A stretch of DNA of 33,669 bases from Tepidibacillus decaturensis (lineage in GTDB: Bacteria > Bacillota > Bacilli > Tepidibacillales > Tepidibacillaceae): assembly GCF_001561915.1 (NCBI RefSeq), contig NZ_LSKU01000001.1:934314-967982 (forward strand). Direction: 5' to 3'. The position numbers were made by a program, and so were the translations under genes. The notes beneath the pieces are model-generated. The model was not told the DNA's origin. It was given only the letters and a program-made list of their open reading frames with translations, and made no database searches. Shown here piece after piece: positions 1 to 5,855 of this stretch (positions within the stretch are counted from its first letter, which is position 1; the number at the start of each line of letters is the position of its first letter).

Positions 1-1572
1 ATTTATTTTTTATGGGCGCTTGCCATTAAACGAATGAAAGGGCATATTGCTGGAATTACTACTGTTATATTATCTATTCTAATTGCAATTATCGTTTATG
101 GAATGCCTGTAAAATTAGCATTATTAACAACTGGCTTTGGTGCTATGTACGGTATCTTTCCTATAAGTTGGATTATTATTACTGCTGTATTCTTGTATAA
201 GATTACAGTTAAAACAGGTCAATTTGATATTATTCGTTCTTCTGTTGTTACAATTACAGAAGATCGTCGTTTACAAGCATTATTGATTGCGTTTTCATTT
301 GGTGCATTTCTTGAAGGGGCGGCAGGGTTTGGTACACCCGTGGCCATTTCTGCAGCATTGTTGGTCGGATTAGGTTTTGAACCTTTATATGCTGCTGGGT
401 TAGCTTTGATTGCGAATACAGCACCTGTAGCATTTGGTGCAATTGGAGTACCAATCATTGTAGCAGCTAATACTACAGGAATCGACGTAATGGCAATAAG
501 CCAGATGGTTGGCCGTCAATTACCGTTTTTATCTTTCTTTGTTCCATTTTGGTTAATTTTTATTATGTCAGGGTGGAAGGGTGCAAAAGAAGTAATGCCT
601 GCGATTCTTGTTTCAGGTGGATCCTTCGCATTGGCCCAGTATTTCACATCAAATTTTATTGGTCCGGAACTTCCAGACATTACTTCGGCGTTATTTAGCC
701 TATTTGCAACTGCCTTATTTCTTAAAGTTTGGAAACCAAAAAATATTTTTAGATTTTCGAATGAAGAAAAGGGTAGATTATTAAACCCAAGTGTTGCTGC
801 AGGAAAAGAAACTTATACTACAAGGCAAATCGTTAAAGCTTGGTCATCATTTTTATTATTAACCGGGTTCATCATTATTTGGGGTATTCCTTCTATCAAA
901 GATGTTTTATCGTTATCCAACATTCAATTTAATATTCCCGGTCTTCATGAAGCAGTTATAAAAACCACTCCAATTGTTACTCAAGATACACCATACGCTG
1001 CTACTTTTAAATTTGATTGGTTAGCCGCAGCTGGTACGGCCATTCTCTTTGCTGCATTAGTAAGTAAGTTTGTAGTAGGAATGAAATTTGGGGATTGGAT
1101 CAAAACTTTTGGTGAAACTGTAAAAGAATTGATCTTCCCATTAATTACAATTGCTTCTGTTTTAGGTCTTGCCTATGTTTATAATTATTCGGGTATGAGT
1201 GCAACCTTGGGTTTAGCTTTGTCAAAAACGGGACATTTATTCCCATTTTTCGCTCCAATTTTGGGTTGGTTAGGTGTATTCTTAACTGGTAGTGATACAT
1301 CTGCTAATGCTTTATTTGGTAACTTACAGAAAATAACTGCAAATCAGATTGGTGTTGACCCTATTTTAACTGTTGCCGCGAACTCAAGTGGTGGAGTAAC
1401 TGGTAAAATGATATCACCACAATCAATCGCTGTAGCGACAGCTTCAACTGGCTTAATAGGTAAAGAAGGAGACTTATTTAGGTTCACATTAAAACATAGT
1501 GTTATGTTTGTGATCATCGTTGGAATTATGACTTATATTCAAGCATATTTCTTGACTTGGATGATTCCATAG
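1..1572 (+). CDS. lldP: L-lactate permease, 5' end cut by window edge
   Basis: This is a polytopic inner-membrane lactate:proton symporter of the LldP/LctP family that imports L-lactate, and often glycolate, for respiration. The frame is open from base 1, so the start lies outside the window; 523 codons are visible. Family signatures are clear: VKTGQFDIIRSS, the glycine-rich FGAFLEGAAGFGTPVAIS loop, ALLVGLGFEPLYAAGLALI, the SQMVGRQLPF segment, SNFIGPELPDI, and near the C-terminus SSGGVTGKMISPQSIAVA. About a dozen hydrophobic membrane segments are present. It is followed at once by an intrinsic terminator, so it ends its own transcription unit and is not part of the flagellar operon. Family assignment is secure; the exact substrate range is inferred. 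Confidence 0.95.
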   Translation: MYFLWALAIKRMKGHIAGITTVILSILIAIIVYGMPVKLALLTTGFGAMYGIFPISWIIITAVFLYKITVKTGQFDIIRSSVVTITEDRRLQALLIAFSFGAFLEGAAGFGTPVAISAALLVGLGFEPLYAAGLALIANTAPVAFGAIGVPIIVAANTTGIDVMAISQMVGRQLPFLSFFVPFWLIFIMSGWKGAKEVMPAILVSGGSFALAQYFTSNFIGPELPDITSALFSLFATALFLKVWKPKNIFRFSNEEKGRLLNPSVAAGKETYTTRQIVKAWSSFLLLTGFIIIWGIPSIKDVLSLSNIQFNIPGLHEAVIKTTPIVTQDTPYAATFKFDWLAAAGTAILFAALVSKFVVGMKFGDWIKTFGETVKELIFPLITIASVLGLAYVYNYSGMSATLGLALSKTGHLFPFFAPILGWLGVFLTGSDTSANALFGNLQKITANQIGVDPILTVAANSSGGVTGKMISPQSIAVATASTGLIGKEGDLFRFTLKHSVMFVIIVGIMTYIQAYFLTWMIP

Positions 1573-1582
1573 AATGTTTTCA

Positions 1583-1617
1583 AAAAATGTATCCTTGTTT
1601 ATTGAGGATACATTTTT
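1583..1617 (+). terminator. Intrinsic terminator after lldP
   Basis: A 12-bp perfect stem (AAAAATGTATCC with GGATACATTTTT) encloses an 11-base loop, and the 3' arm ends in five T. It lies 10 bases after the lactate permease stop. The A and T tracts at either end could let it work in both directions. Confidence 0.85.
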
Positions 1618-1632
1618 ACCTCATAAAAAATG

Positions 1633-1661
1633 TTGATTTTTTATCTTATTTCGTCTAATAT
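1633..1661 (+). promoter_or_regulatory. Probable SigA promoter of the tRNA cluster
   Basis: TTGATT (1633-1638) and TAATAT (1656-1661) are separated by 17 bases, close to the SigA consensus. Predicted transcription start is near 1668, about 9 bases before the first tRNA. Prediction from sequence only. Confidence 0.55.
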
Positions 1662-1676
1662 ATGTATTGTAATTGT

Positions 1677-1752
1677 TCCTCGTTAGCTCAGTCGGTAGAG
1701 CACTCGGCTGTTAACCGAGTTGTCGCAGGTTCGAGTCCTGCACGAGGAGCCA
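1677..1752 (+). tRNA. tRNA-Asn (GTT)
   Basis: The acceptor arms TCCTCGT and ACGAGGA pair perfectly, with discriminator G and an encoded CCA at 1750-1752. The D-arm (AGCTCAGTCGGTAGAGC) and T-loop (GGTTCGAGTCC) are canonical. The anticodon loop CTGTTAA gives anticodon GTT, for asparagine. It is the first of three tRNA genes in tandem. Confidence 0.96.
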
Positions 1753-1792
1753 TTTTTATCTCAATTTATGGAAATCTTTATCATCATTTTTT

Positions 1793-1884
1793 GGAGAGGT
1801 GTCCGAGTTGGCCGAAGGAGCACGATTGGAAATCGTGTAGGCGTTAAAAGCGTCTCGTGGGTTCGAATCCCACCTTCTCCGCCA
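1793..1884 (+). tRNA. tRNA-Ser (GGA)
   Basis: A class II tRNA of 92 bases with a long variable arm (around GGCGTTAAAAGCGTC). Acceptor GGAGAGG pairs with CTTCTCC with one G-U pair; CCA is encoded. The anticodon stem CACGA/TCGTG encloses TTGGAAA, giving anticodon GGA, which reads UCC/UCU serine codons. Confidence 0.96.
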
Positions 1885-1902
1885 TCAAATTGGTAAAGAT
1901 TT

Positions 1903-1993
1903 GGAGAGATACTCAAGAGGCCGAAGAGGACGGTTTGCTAAACCGTTAGACCGGGTTACCGGTGCGAGGGTTCGAATCCCTCTCTCTCCGCCA
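1903..1993 (+). tRNA. tRNA-Ser (GCT)
   Basis: A class II tRNA of 91 bases with encoded CCA. The anticodon stem ACGGT/ACCGT encloses TTGCTAA, giving anticodon GCT, which reads AGC/AGU serine codons. The variable arm is long (ACCGGGTTACCGGT region) and the T-arm is canonical (GGGTTCGAATCCC). It lies 18 bases after the preceding tRNA-Ser, so the two are probably cotranscribed. Confidence 0.96.
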
Positions 1994-2003
1994 TTACAAT
2001 GAA

Positions 2004-2083
2004 GTAAGGGATTCTCACCGCGAGGGGTTCTCCCTCAGCAAGGGTGATGAATCGCAGGGATGTACCTAATAGGTACTTTTTTT
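2004..2083 (+). ncRNA. Candidate structured small RNA with own terminator, family unknown
   Basis: Directly after the tRNA cluster, GATTC-TCACC (2010-2019) pairs with GGTGA-t-GAATC (2043-2053; one bulged T). An inner GCGAGGG (2020-2026) pairs with CCCTCaGC (2032-2039; one bulged A) around a 5-base loop. That is about 17 base pairs in 44 bases, much more GC-rich than its surroundings. A separate terminator hairpin follows at 2062-2083. No long reading frame explains the conservation of pairing. It does not match the tmRNA, SRP RNA, 6S, T-box or c-di-GMP riboswitch cores that I know. It could be an independent sRNA, a leader of the following small membrane-protein gene, or a processed trailer of the tRNA transcript. 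The structure is seen; the function is not known. Confidence 0.5.
2062..2083 (+). terminator. Intrinsic terminator after tRNA / hairpin RNA
   Basis: GTACCT (2062-2067) pairs with AGGTAC (2071-2076) around AAT and is followed by seven T. It ends the tRNA and hairpin transcript on the + strand; the minus strand has no U-tract. Confidence 0.85.
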
Positions 2084-2164
2084 ATGTAAATTTTGGGTTG
2101 TATATAGAAATTCCTATATGTTAATTCTATAAATGAAAGATTTTCATATAGGGGTGAATCATTG

Positions 2165-2446
2165 ATGTTCTGGAATAATCAAAGACGAAAAAATAATTAT
2201 TTCTTATGGGGTATGTTATTTGGAGTAATTACCGGTGGATTTGTTGCCTATAGAATGATGAATCAACCGATGAAGACAGAAACATCCCAGAAAAAAGTTG
2301 AAAGTAAACCTTCAGTAGATCAATCCACGCATACAAACAATCAGAAAGGTATGGAAGTGGAGCAAAAAGACATGAAGCAGCTCTTTGATACATTTTTAAA
2401 TGGTACTGAAGAAGAGTTACGAGCGAAAGCAAATGAACTGAATTAA
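2165..2446 (+). CDS. Small single-pass membrane protein, unknown function
   Basis: A 93-residue protein. The ATG at 2165 is chosen because AGGGGTG (2150-2156) lies 8 bases upstream; a TTG one codon earlier would be too close. The N-terminus is short and basic (NNQRRKNN), followed by one hydrophobic segment at about residues 13-31 (LWGMLFGVITGGFVAYRMM). The rest is a hydrophilic Lys/Gln/Glu-rich tail, possibly partly helical. The architecture recalls YtxH-like anchored proteins, but I see no decisive motif and do not assign it. It stands alone between the RNA terminator and its own terminator, with a possible weak promoter (TTGTAT at 2098, TTAATT at 2121). It is a real gene by ribosome binding site and composition; function unknown. 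Confidence 0.7.
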   Translation: MFWNNQRRKNNYFLWGMLFGVITGGFVAYRMMNQPMKTETSQKKVESKPSVDQSTHTNNQKGMEVEQKDMKQLFDTFLNGTEEELRAKANELN

Positions 2447-2475
2447 CTAAAGGATTTAAAAAAGCACTAATTTGT

Positions 2476-2504
2476 AAAAGCATCCAAACATTTGGATGCT
2501 TTTT
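2476..2504 (+). terminator. Intrinsic terminator after the small membrane protein gene
   Basis: AAAAGCATCC pairs with GGATGCTTTT around AAACATTT, about 30 bases after the stop codon. The symmetric A/T flanks may allow bidirectional function. From here to about 2630 I see no credible gene on either strand. Confidence 0.85.
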
Positions 2505-2632
2505 ATTGAGCTCTCCAGAAAAGTAGTCCGAAAACGATTCGAAGAAATTGGTCGCTTTTGAGGATTTTCTTATGCAACTCTTTTCAATTTGAAACGTAAA
2601 ATGATGTATAAGCGTTAAATAATAAGACTTAG

Positions 2633-2661
2633 TTTTCAAACATATCATTTATTGTTATAAT
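2633..2661 (+). promoter_or_regulatory. Candidate SigA promoter for mecA
   Basis: TTTTCA (2633-2638) is a weak -35. After 17 bases comes a perfect -10, TATAAT (2656-2661), and a second TATAAT overlaps at 2661-2666. It lies about 95 bases before mecA and is the best promoter in the gap after the preceding terminator. Prediction only. Confidence 0.45.
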
Positions 2662-2759
2662 ATAATTTATACTTTTATTTATTACATTTTCGAACTAAAG
2701 TAGGCTATTCATCATATTCTGTATTACAGGTTTTGTAATTTGAAAGGGGGGTCCCTATC

Positions 2760-3350
2760 ATGCGCGTAGAACGATTAGGTAAAGACAAAATCAAAATCTT
2801 TTTAACCTTAGATGATTTGAGTGATCGTGGCATTAAAAAAGAAGATCTTTGGACAGACGTACCTAAAGTGCATGATCTATTTAATGAGATTATGGAAGAA
2901 GCTTATGAGGAATTAGGATTTGAATTATCAGGACCCGTCGCTGTAGAAATATTTGCTCTTCCTGCACAAGGGATGGTTGTAATTGTATCGAAAGGAAAAG
3001 AACAGATTTGGGCAGATGAAGAGACTGATGAAGATCTATTTGCTTTGGAAGTTACTTTAGAGGAATCAGATTCTATCATCTTTGCTTTTAAGGATTTTGA
3101 AGATCTAATCGAAGCAGCCAAGCGAGTAAATTCATATTTAATGTATGGTGGAGAATTATACTTCTATAAAGGACATTATATTTTAGTTTTTGATCAAATG
3201 GACGTTCTAGACAAAAATGTAGATGATTTCATTGCATTGCTTTCAGAGTATGGAGAAGTGTCTCCAATATCAAAAGCCGTTCTTGAAGAATATGGGAAAG
3301 TAGTTGTGAAAGAGGATGCAGTTAAAATTTTAATTAACCACTTTTCATAA
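2760..3350 (+). CDS. mecA: Adaptor protein MecA
   Basis: MecA is the adaptor that delivers ComK and other substrates to the ClpC-ClpP protease and helps ClpC assemble. The start ATG follows AAAGGGGGG with 8 bases of spacing. At 196 residues it is slightly shorter than B. subtilis MecA (about 218). The N-terminal substrate-binding domain (MRVERLGKDKIKIFLTLDDL, DRGIKKEDLW, then LFNEIMEEAYEELGF) and the C-terminal ClpC-binding domain (IIFAFKDFEDLIEAAKRV, YLMYGGELYFYKGHY, EEYGKVVVKEDAVKIL) are both recognisable, joined by a short acidic linker (WADEETDEDLFALE). ddl follows 35 bases after the stop and is probably cotranscribed. MecA is known in B. subtilis to affect competence; a link to the motility operon downstream would be inference from position only. 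Confidence 0.93.
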   Translation: MRVERLGKDKIKIFLTLDDLSDRGIKKEDLWTDVPKVHDLFNEIMEEAYEELGFELSGPVAVEIFALPAQGMVVIVSKGKEQIWADEETDEDLFALEVTLEESDSIIFAFKDFEDLIEAAKRVNSYLMYGGELYFYKGHYILVFDQMDVLDKNVDDFIALLSEYGEVSPISKAVLEEYGKVVVKEDAVKILINHFS

Positions 3351-3385
3351 ATAAACATACAGACAGTCATGAGGAGTTGAATGGT

Positions 3386-4321
3386 TTGTTAAATGTTGCT
3401 GTGATTTATGGAGGAAAATCAAAAGAAAGAGAAGTTTCGCTAAGAAGTGGTAAAGGTGTAGCTAATGCGTTAAAAGCAAAAGGGTGTAATGTAAAAGAGA
3501 TAGATTTTACGTCTATGGATTTTATATCTAGTCTTCAAGGAGTCGATCTCGTTTATTTAGCATTACATGGCCGATTTGGAGAAGATGGTCGGATTCAGGG
3601 CTTATTAGATATATTGGAGATTCCTTATGTTGGGTCTGGAGTCCTTGCAAGCGCTCTAGCTATGGATAAAGCGAAAGCTAAAAGAATTTTTGACTATGTT
3701 GGAATCCGTGTAGCAAAAGATTTATTCGTTCAAATAGAAGATAAAGAAAGATTGAATTTTGATGCGATTGAAGAAGATTTTGGATTTCCTCTTGTTGTTA
3801 AACCTAATCAAGAAGGCTCCACGATTGGTCTCTCCATTGTTAAGAATAAAAGTGAGTTGAAAGAAGCCATAAATCATGCATTTACCTTCGATAAACAAAT
3901 TCTTATTGAAGAATTTATTTCTGGTACAGAAGTGACAGTGGCGGTGTTAGAAACAGCATCAGAGATTCAAGCTTTACCAATCATTGAAATTATACCAAAT
4001 AAGAATCAGTATTATGACTATGAATCAAAATATGCCCCTGGTGGTAGTGATCATATTATTCCTGCAAGAATTAATAAAGAAACTGAAGGTTTATTGAAAA
4101 AATGGGCAATAGAAGCACATCGCCAATTAGGATGTGAAACTTTGTCTCGAGTTGACTTTATTATTCCTAGCGATGGAAGTTTACCAGTTATTTTAGAAGT
4201 AAATACTTTGCCTGGAATGACAGAAACTAGTCTTTATCCTGATGCAGCCAAAGCAATTGGGTTAAGTTATGAGGATATTGTATACAAATTGGTTGAAATT
4301 ACATTGGATAAACAAAAATAA
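3386..4321 (+). CDS. ddl: D-alanine--D-alanine ligase
   Basis: This cytoplasmic ATP-grasp enzyme joins two D-alanines for the peptidoglycan pentapeptide. I place the start at TTG 3386 (protein begins MLNVAVIYGG), 9 bases after GAGGAG; the in-frame TTG at 3377 abuts the ribosome binding site. At 311 residues it is typical of the short DdlB type. Visible motifs: GGKSKEREVSLRSG, ALHGRFGEDGRIQGLL, VGSGVLASALAMDK, VVKPNQEGSTIGLS, EEFISGTEVTVAVLE, and the C-terminal LEVNTLPGMTETSLYP with metal-binding Glu and Asn. The YYDYESKY omega-loop motif is typical of D-Ala-D-Ala ligases, not of the D-Ala-D-Lac (VanA) type. Two terminators follow before the flagellar operon, so it is transcribed separately from it. 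Confidence 0.94.
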   Translation: MLNVAVIYGGKSKEREVSLRSGKGVANALKAKGCNVKEIDFTSMDFISSLQGVDLVYLALHGRFGEDGRIQGLLDILEIPYVGSGVLASALAMDKAKAKRIFDYVGIRVAKDLFVQIEDKERLNFDAIEEDFGFPLVVKPNQEGSTIGLSIVKNKSELKEAINHAFTFDKQILIEEFISGTEVTVAVLETASEIQALPIIEIIPNKNQYYDYESKYAPGGSDHIIPARINKETEGLLKKWAIEAHRQLGCETLSRVDFIIPSDGSLPVILEVNTLPGMTETSLYPDAAKAIGLSYEDIVYKLVEITLDKQK

Positions 4322-4335
4322 TAAAATTGACCTAT

Positions 4336-4371
4336 AAAAGACCTATTTTTTATAAAAACAGGTCTTTTTTT
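4336..4371 (+). terminator. Intrinsic terminator after ddl (first of two)
   Basis: AAAAGACCT (4336-4344) pairs with AGGTCTTTT (4360-4368) and continues in a T-tract to 4371. The AT-rich loop can itself pair, making a longer hairpin. It starts 14 bases after the ddl stop. Confidence 0.85.
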
Positions 4372-4420
4372 CTTAGTTCATATTATTTTTTTATAATGCC
4401 AACACTCTATTTATTGCTTT

Positions 4421-4447
4421 AGACCTAGATATAAAATAGGTCTTTTT
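4421..4447 (+). terminator. Second terminator-like hairpin with the same stem core
   Basis: AGACCTA (4421-4427) pairs with TAGGTCT (4437-4443) around GATATAAAA and is followed by more T. The arms repeat the AGACCT/AGGTCT core of the hairpin 85 bases upstream, which looks like a small local duplication. It would insulate the flagellar operon from ddl read-through. Confidence 0.6.
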
Positions 4448-4461
4448 GATTTGTTTGGGAT

Positions 4462-4508
4462 TTGTTAACATTTTCAATATAGGCATTAACGCTTGATTAT
4501 GTTAACAA
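4462..4508 (+). repeat. Two palindromic TGTTAACA sites upstream of the fla/che promoter
   Basis: TTGTTAACAT (4462-4471) and its reverse complement ATGTTAACAA (4499-4508) each contain the 8-base palindrome TGTTAACA, with centres 37 bases apart, about 3.5 helical turns. This is a plausible operator pair for a dimeric regulator upstream of the promoter. No known regulator is assigned. Confidence 0.45.
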
Positions 4509-4525
4509 TGTTACACTTTTAGTCA

Positions 4526-4540
4526 AATTTACAGAGATTT
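4526..4540 (+). promoter_or_regulatory. CodY-box-like sequence
   Basis: AATTTACAGAGATTT differs at three of 15 positions from the CodY consensus AATTTTCWGAAAATT. It lies about 35 bases upstream of the -10 element. CodY is known to repress the fla/che operon in B. subtilis, so the position is suggestive, but in AT-rich DNA a 3-mismatch match is weak. Confidence 0.3.
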
Positions 4541-4551
4541 TATAAAGAAAT

Positions 4552-4558
4552 TGTCGAA
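4552..4558 (+). promoter_or_regulatory. Candidate Spo0A box (0A box) in the fla/che promoter
   Basis: TGTCGAA is a perfect match to the 0A-box heptamer, inside TTGTCGAAAC. It sits in the -35 region of the predicted flgB promoter, where binding would compete with RNA polymerase. One heptamer can occur by chance; the position is what makes it notable. Confidence 0.4.
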
Positions 4559-4574
4559 ACATGAAGGAATTTAG

Positions 4575-4583
4575 TGCTACAAT
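4575..4583 (+). promoter_or_regulatory. Extended -10 of the predicted fla/che SigA promoter
   Basis: TGCTACAAT is a TGn-extended -10 with a 5/6 match to TATAAT. No good -35 lies at 17 bases; TTGTCG (4551) is 21 bases away, so promoter strength would rest on the extended -10 or on an activator. Predicted start is near 4590, giving a leader of about 40 bases to flgB. There is no SigD-type TAAA-N15-GCCGATAT sequence in this gap. Confidence 0.5.
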
Positions 4584-4629
4584 ATGGAATGATGTTATCT
4601 TAGGAAAAACCTCTTAAGGAGGATTAGAT

Positions 4630-5049
4630 ATGAATATATTTTCAAACAATATCAATTTATTACAACGGGCGTTAGATGTATCATCTTTACGACAAAAAGT
4701 GTTAAGTAATAACATTTCTAATGTTGATACACCAGGATATAAAACATTGGACGTCTCTTTTGAAGATATCTTAAAAAATGAACAGGAGAAAAGTATAAAA
4801 ATACCCAGGTTTAAAGGCTATCGAACTGATCCTAGACATATAGCTATCGGTTCACAAATGAACGATTTGTTTCAACCGAAAATAGTAGTTCAAAACCAGA
4901 CTTCTATTTTTAATCATGAAAATAATGTTGATATTGAATCAGAAATGACCAAGTTAGCAGAGAATAACCTTTGGTACAATACCTTAACCCAAGTCACGAA
5001 TAAAGAATTTGGTATGTTACGTTATGTAATTACAGAGGGGAGAAGATAA
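4630..5049 (+). CDS. flgB: Flagellar basal-body rod protein FlgB
   Basis: FlgB is a proximal rod subunit exported by the flagellar type III system and is the first gene of the operon. The ATG lies 7 bases after AAGGAGG (4616-4622). At 139 residues it is slightly longer than the B. subtilis protein. The N-terminal rod motif is clear: LLQRALDVSSLRQKVLSNNI followed by SNVDTPGYK. The C-terminal half (NNVDIESEMTKLAENNLWYN) is also characteristic of FlgB. Rod-type proteins lack a cleaved signal peptide, and none is seen. The CCTC at 4610-4613 could pair weakly with the GAGG of the ribosome binding site. flgC begins 4 bases after the stop. Confidence 0.95.
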   Translation: MNIFSNNINLLQRALDVSSLRQKVLSNNISNVDTPGYKTLDVSFEDILKNEQEKSIKIPRFKGYRTDPRHIAIGSQMNDLFQPKIVVQNQTSIFNHENNVDIESEMTKLAENNLWYNTLTQVTNKEFGMLRYVITEGRR

Positions 5050-5052
5050 TCA

Positions 5053-5505
5053 ATGAAATTATTTTCGACTATGGATATTAGTGCCTCTGCTTTAACTGCC
5101 CAAAGACTAAGAATGGACGTTATTTCTTCTAACATTGCAAATGCAGAAACAACTAGGGATAAGTATGTTGATGGAAAATGGCAGCCTTATACTCGGAAAA
5201 TGGTTGCTTTACAACCAAATTCTAGCCTAAGTTTTGACACGGTTTTAAATCAGTATACTGCCGATACACCCTATGTAGCAGGAGTGAGAGTATCTAAAAT
5301 TGTTGAGGACAAAACACCTTTTAAACAAGTATATCAACCTAACCATCCCGATGCAGATGAGAATGGTTTTATTTCCTTGCCAAATGTAGATATATTGAAA
5401 GAAATGGTTGATATGATATCGGCAACACGAGCTTATGAAGCAAATGTCACAGCATTAAACTCTACTAAATCGATGTTGATGAAAGCTTTAGAAATAGGAA
5501 AATAG
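5053..5505 (+). CDS. flgC: Flagellar basal-body rod protein FlgC
   Basis: FlgC is a proximal rod subunit working next to FlgB. It has 150 residues, the family's usual length. N-terminal motif ALTAQRLRMDVISSNIANAE TT resembles the conserved rod/hook start; the C-terminal VDILKEMVDMISATRAYEAN is the conserved FlgC/FlgG-type helix. The ribosome binding site GAGGGGAG lies within the end of flgB, so translation is probably coupled. Confidence 0.95.
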   Translation: MKLFSTMDISASALTAQRLRMDVISSNIANAETTRDKYVDGKWQPYTRKMVALQPNSSLSFDTVLNQYTADTPYVAGVRVSKIVEDKTPFKQVYQPNHPDADENGFISLPNVDILKEMVDMISATRAYEANVTALNSTKSMLMKALEIGK

Positions 5506-5521
5506 AAAGGAAGTTTTTTAA

Positions 5522-5824
5522 ATGGTAGAAAATATTAGTCTACTTACGGGCTTGTCGAATAATATAACAAATCAAAAATCTATACAATCTGTCCCAAATG
5601 CTTCAACTCCTTTTTCTGATGTTTTAAATAATGCTTTAAAACAAGTAGATGAAGATCTTAAAACAGCTTCGGTATTAAGTAATAAAGTTGCAACTGGAAA
5701 CGTGACAGACCTTCATCAAGTGATGATTGGGCTCGAAAAGGCAAACCTGGGTTTACAACTAACTGTTCAGGTTAGAAATAAAGCAGTTGAAGCTTACCAG
5801 GAAATCATGAGAATTCAAGTATAA
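5522..5824 (+). CDS. fliE: Flagellar hook-basal body complex protein FliE
   Basis: FliE is the adaptor between the MS ring/export gate and the rod. It has 100 residues, the expected size, and starts at ATG after GAAAGGAAG. The C-terminal half is diagnostic: the TGNVTDLHQVMIGLEKANLG motif, followed by LQLTVQVRNKAVEAYQEI and MRIQV at the end. The N-terminal 35 residues are variable, as in the family. It sits between flgC and fliF as in other Firmicutes. Confidence 0.94.
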   Translation: MVENISLLTGLSNNITNQKSIQSVPNASTPFSDVLNNALKQVDEDLKTASVLSNKVATGNVTDLHQVMIGLEKANLGLQLTVQVRNKAVEAYQEIMRIQV

Positions 5825-5855
5825 TTCCTACTGGTAGGTGAGGAGAGATCACATT

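Noticed and set aside
1662-1847. Open frame of about 61 codons on the + strand
   Set aside because: It runs through tRNA-Asn and into tRNA-Ser; the tRNA structures explain the sequence and there is no ribosome binding site.
2004-2083. T-box leader, SRP RNA or tmRNA after the tRNA genes
   Set aside because: No T-box core with specifier loop, no SRP helix-8 GGAAGGAAGCAGCC-like sequence, and far too short for tmRNA.
2229-2648. Minus-strand frame of 139 codons
   Set aside because: It crosses a + strand gene with a good ribosome binding site and its terminator; codon content within 2229-2446 is that of an antisense shadow. Only the stretch 2505-2640 was kept as a weak remnant candidate.
3386-4321. 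Vancomycin-resistance-type D-Ala-D-Lac ligase
   Set aside because: The omega-loop sequence YYDYESKY fits normal D-Ala-D-Ala ligases, and there are no vanH/vanX-like neighbours.
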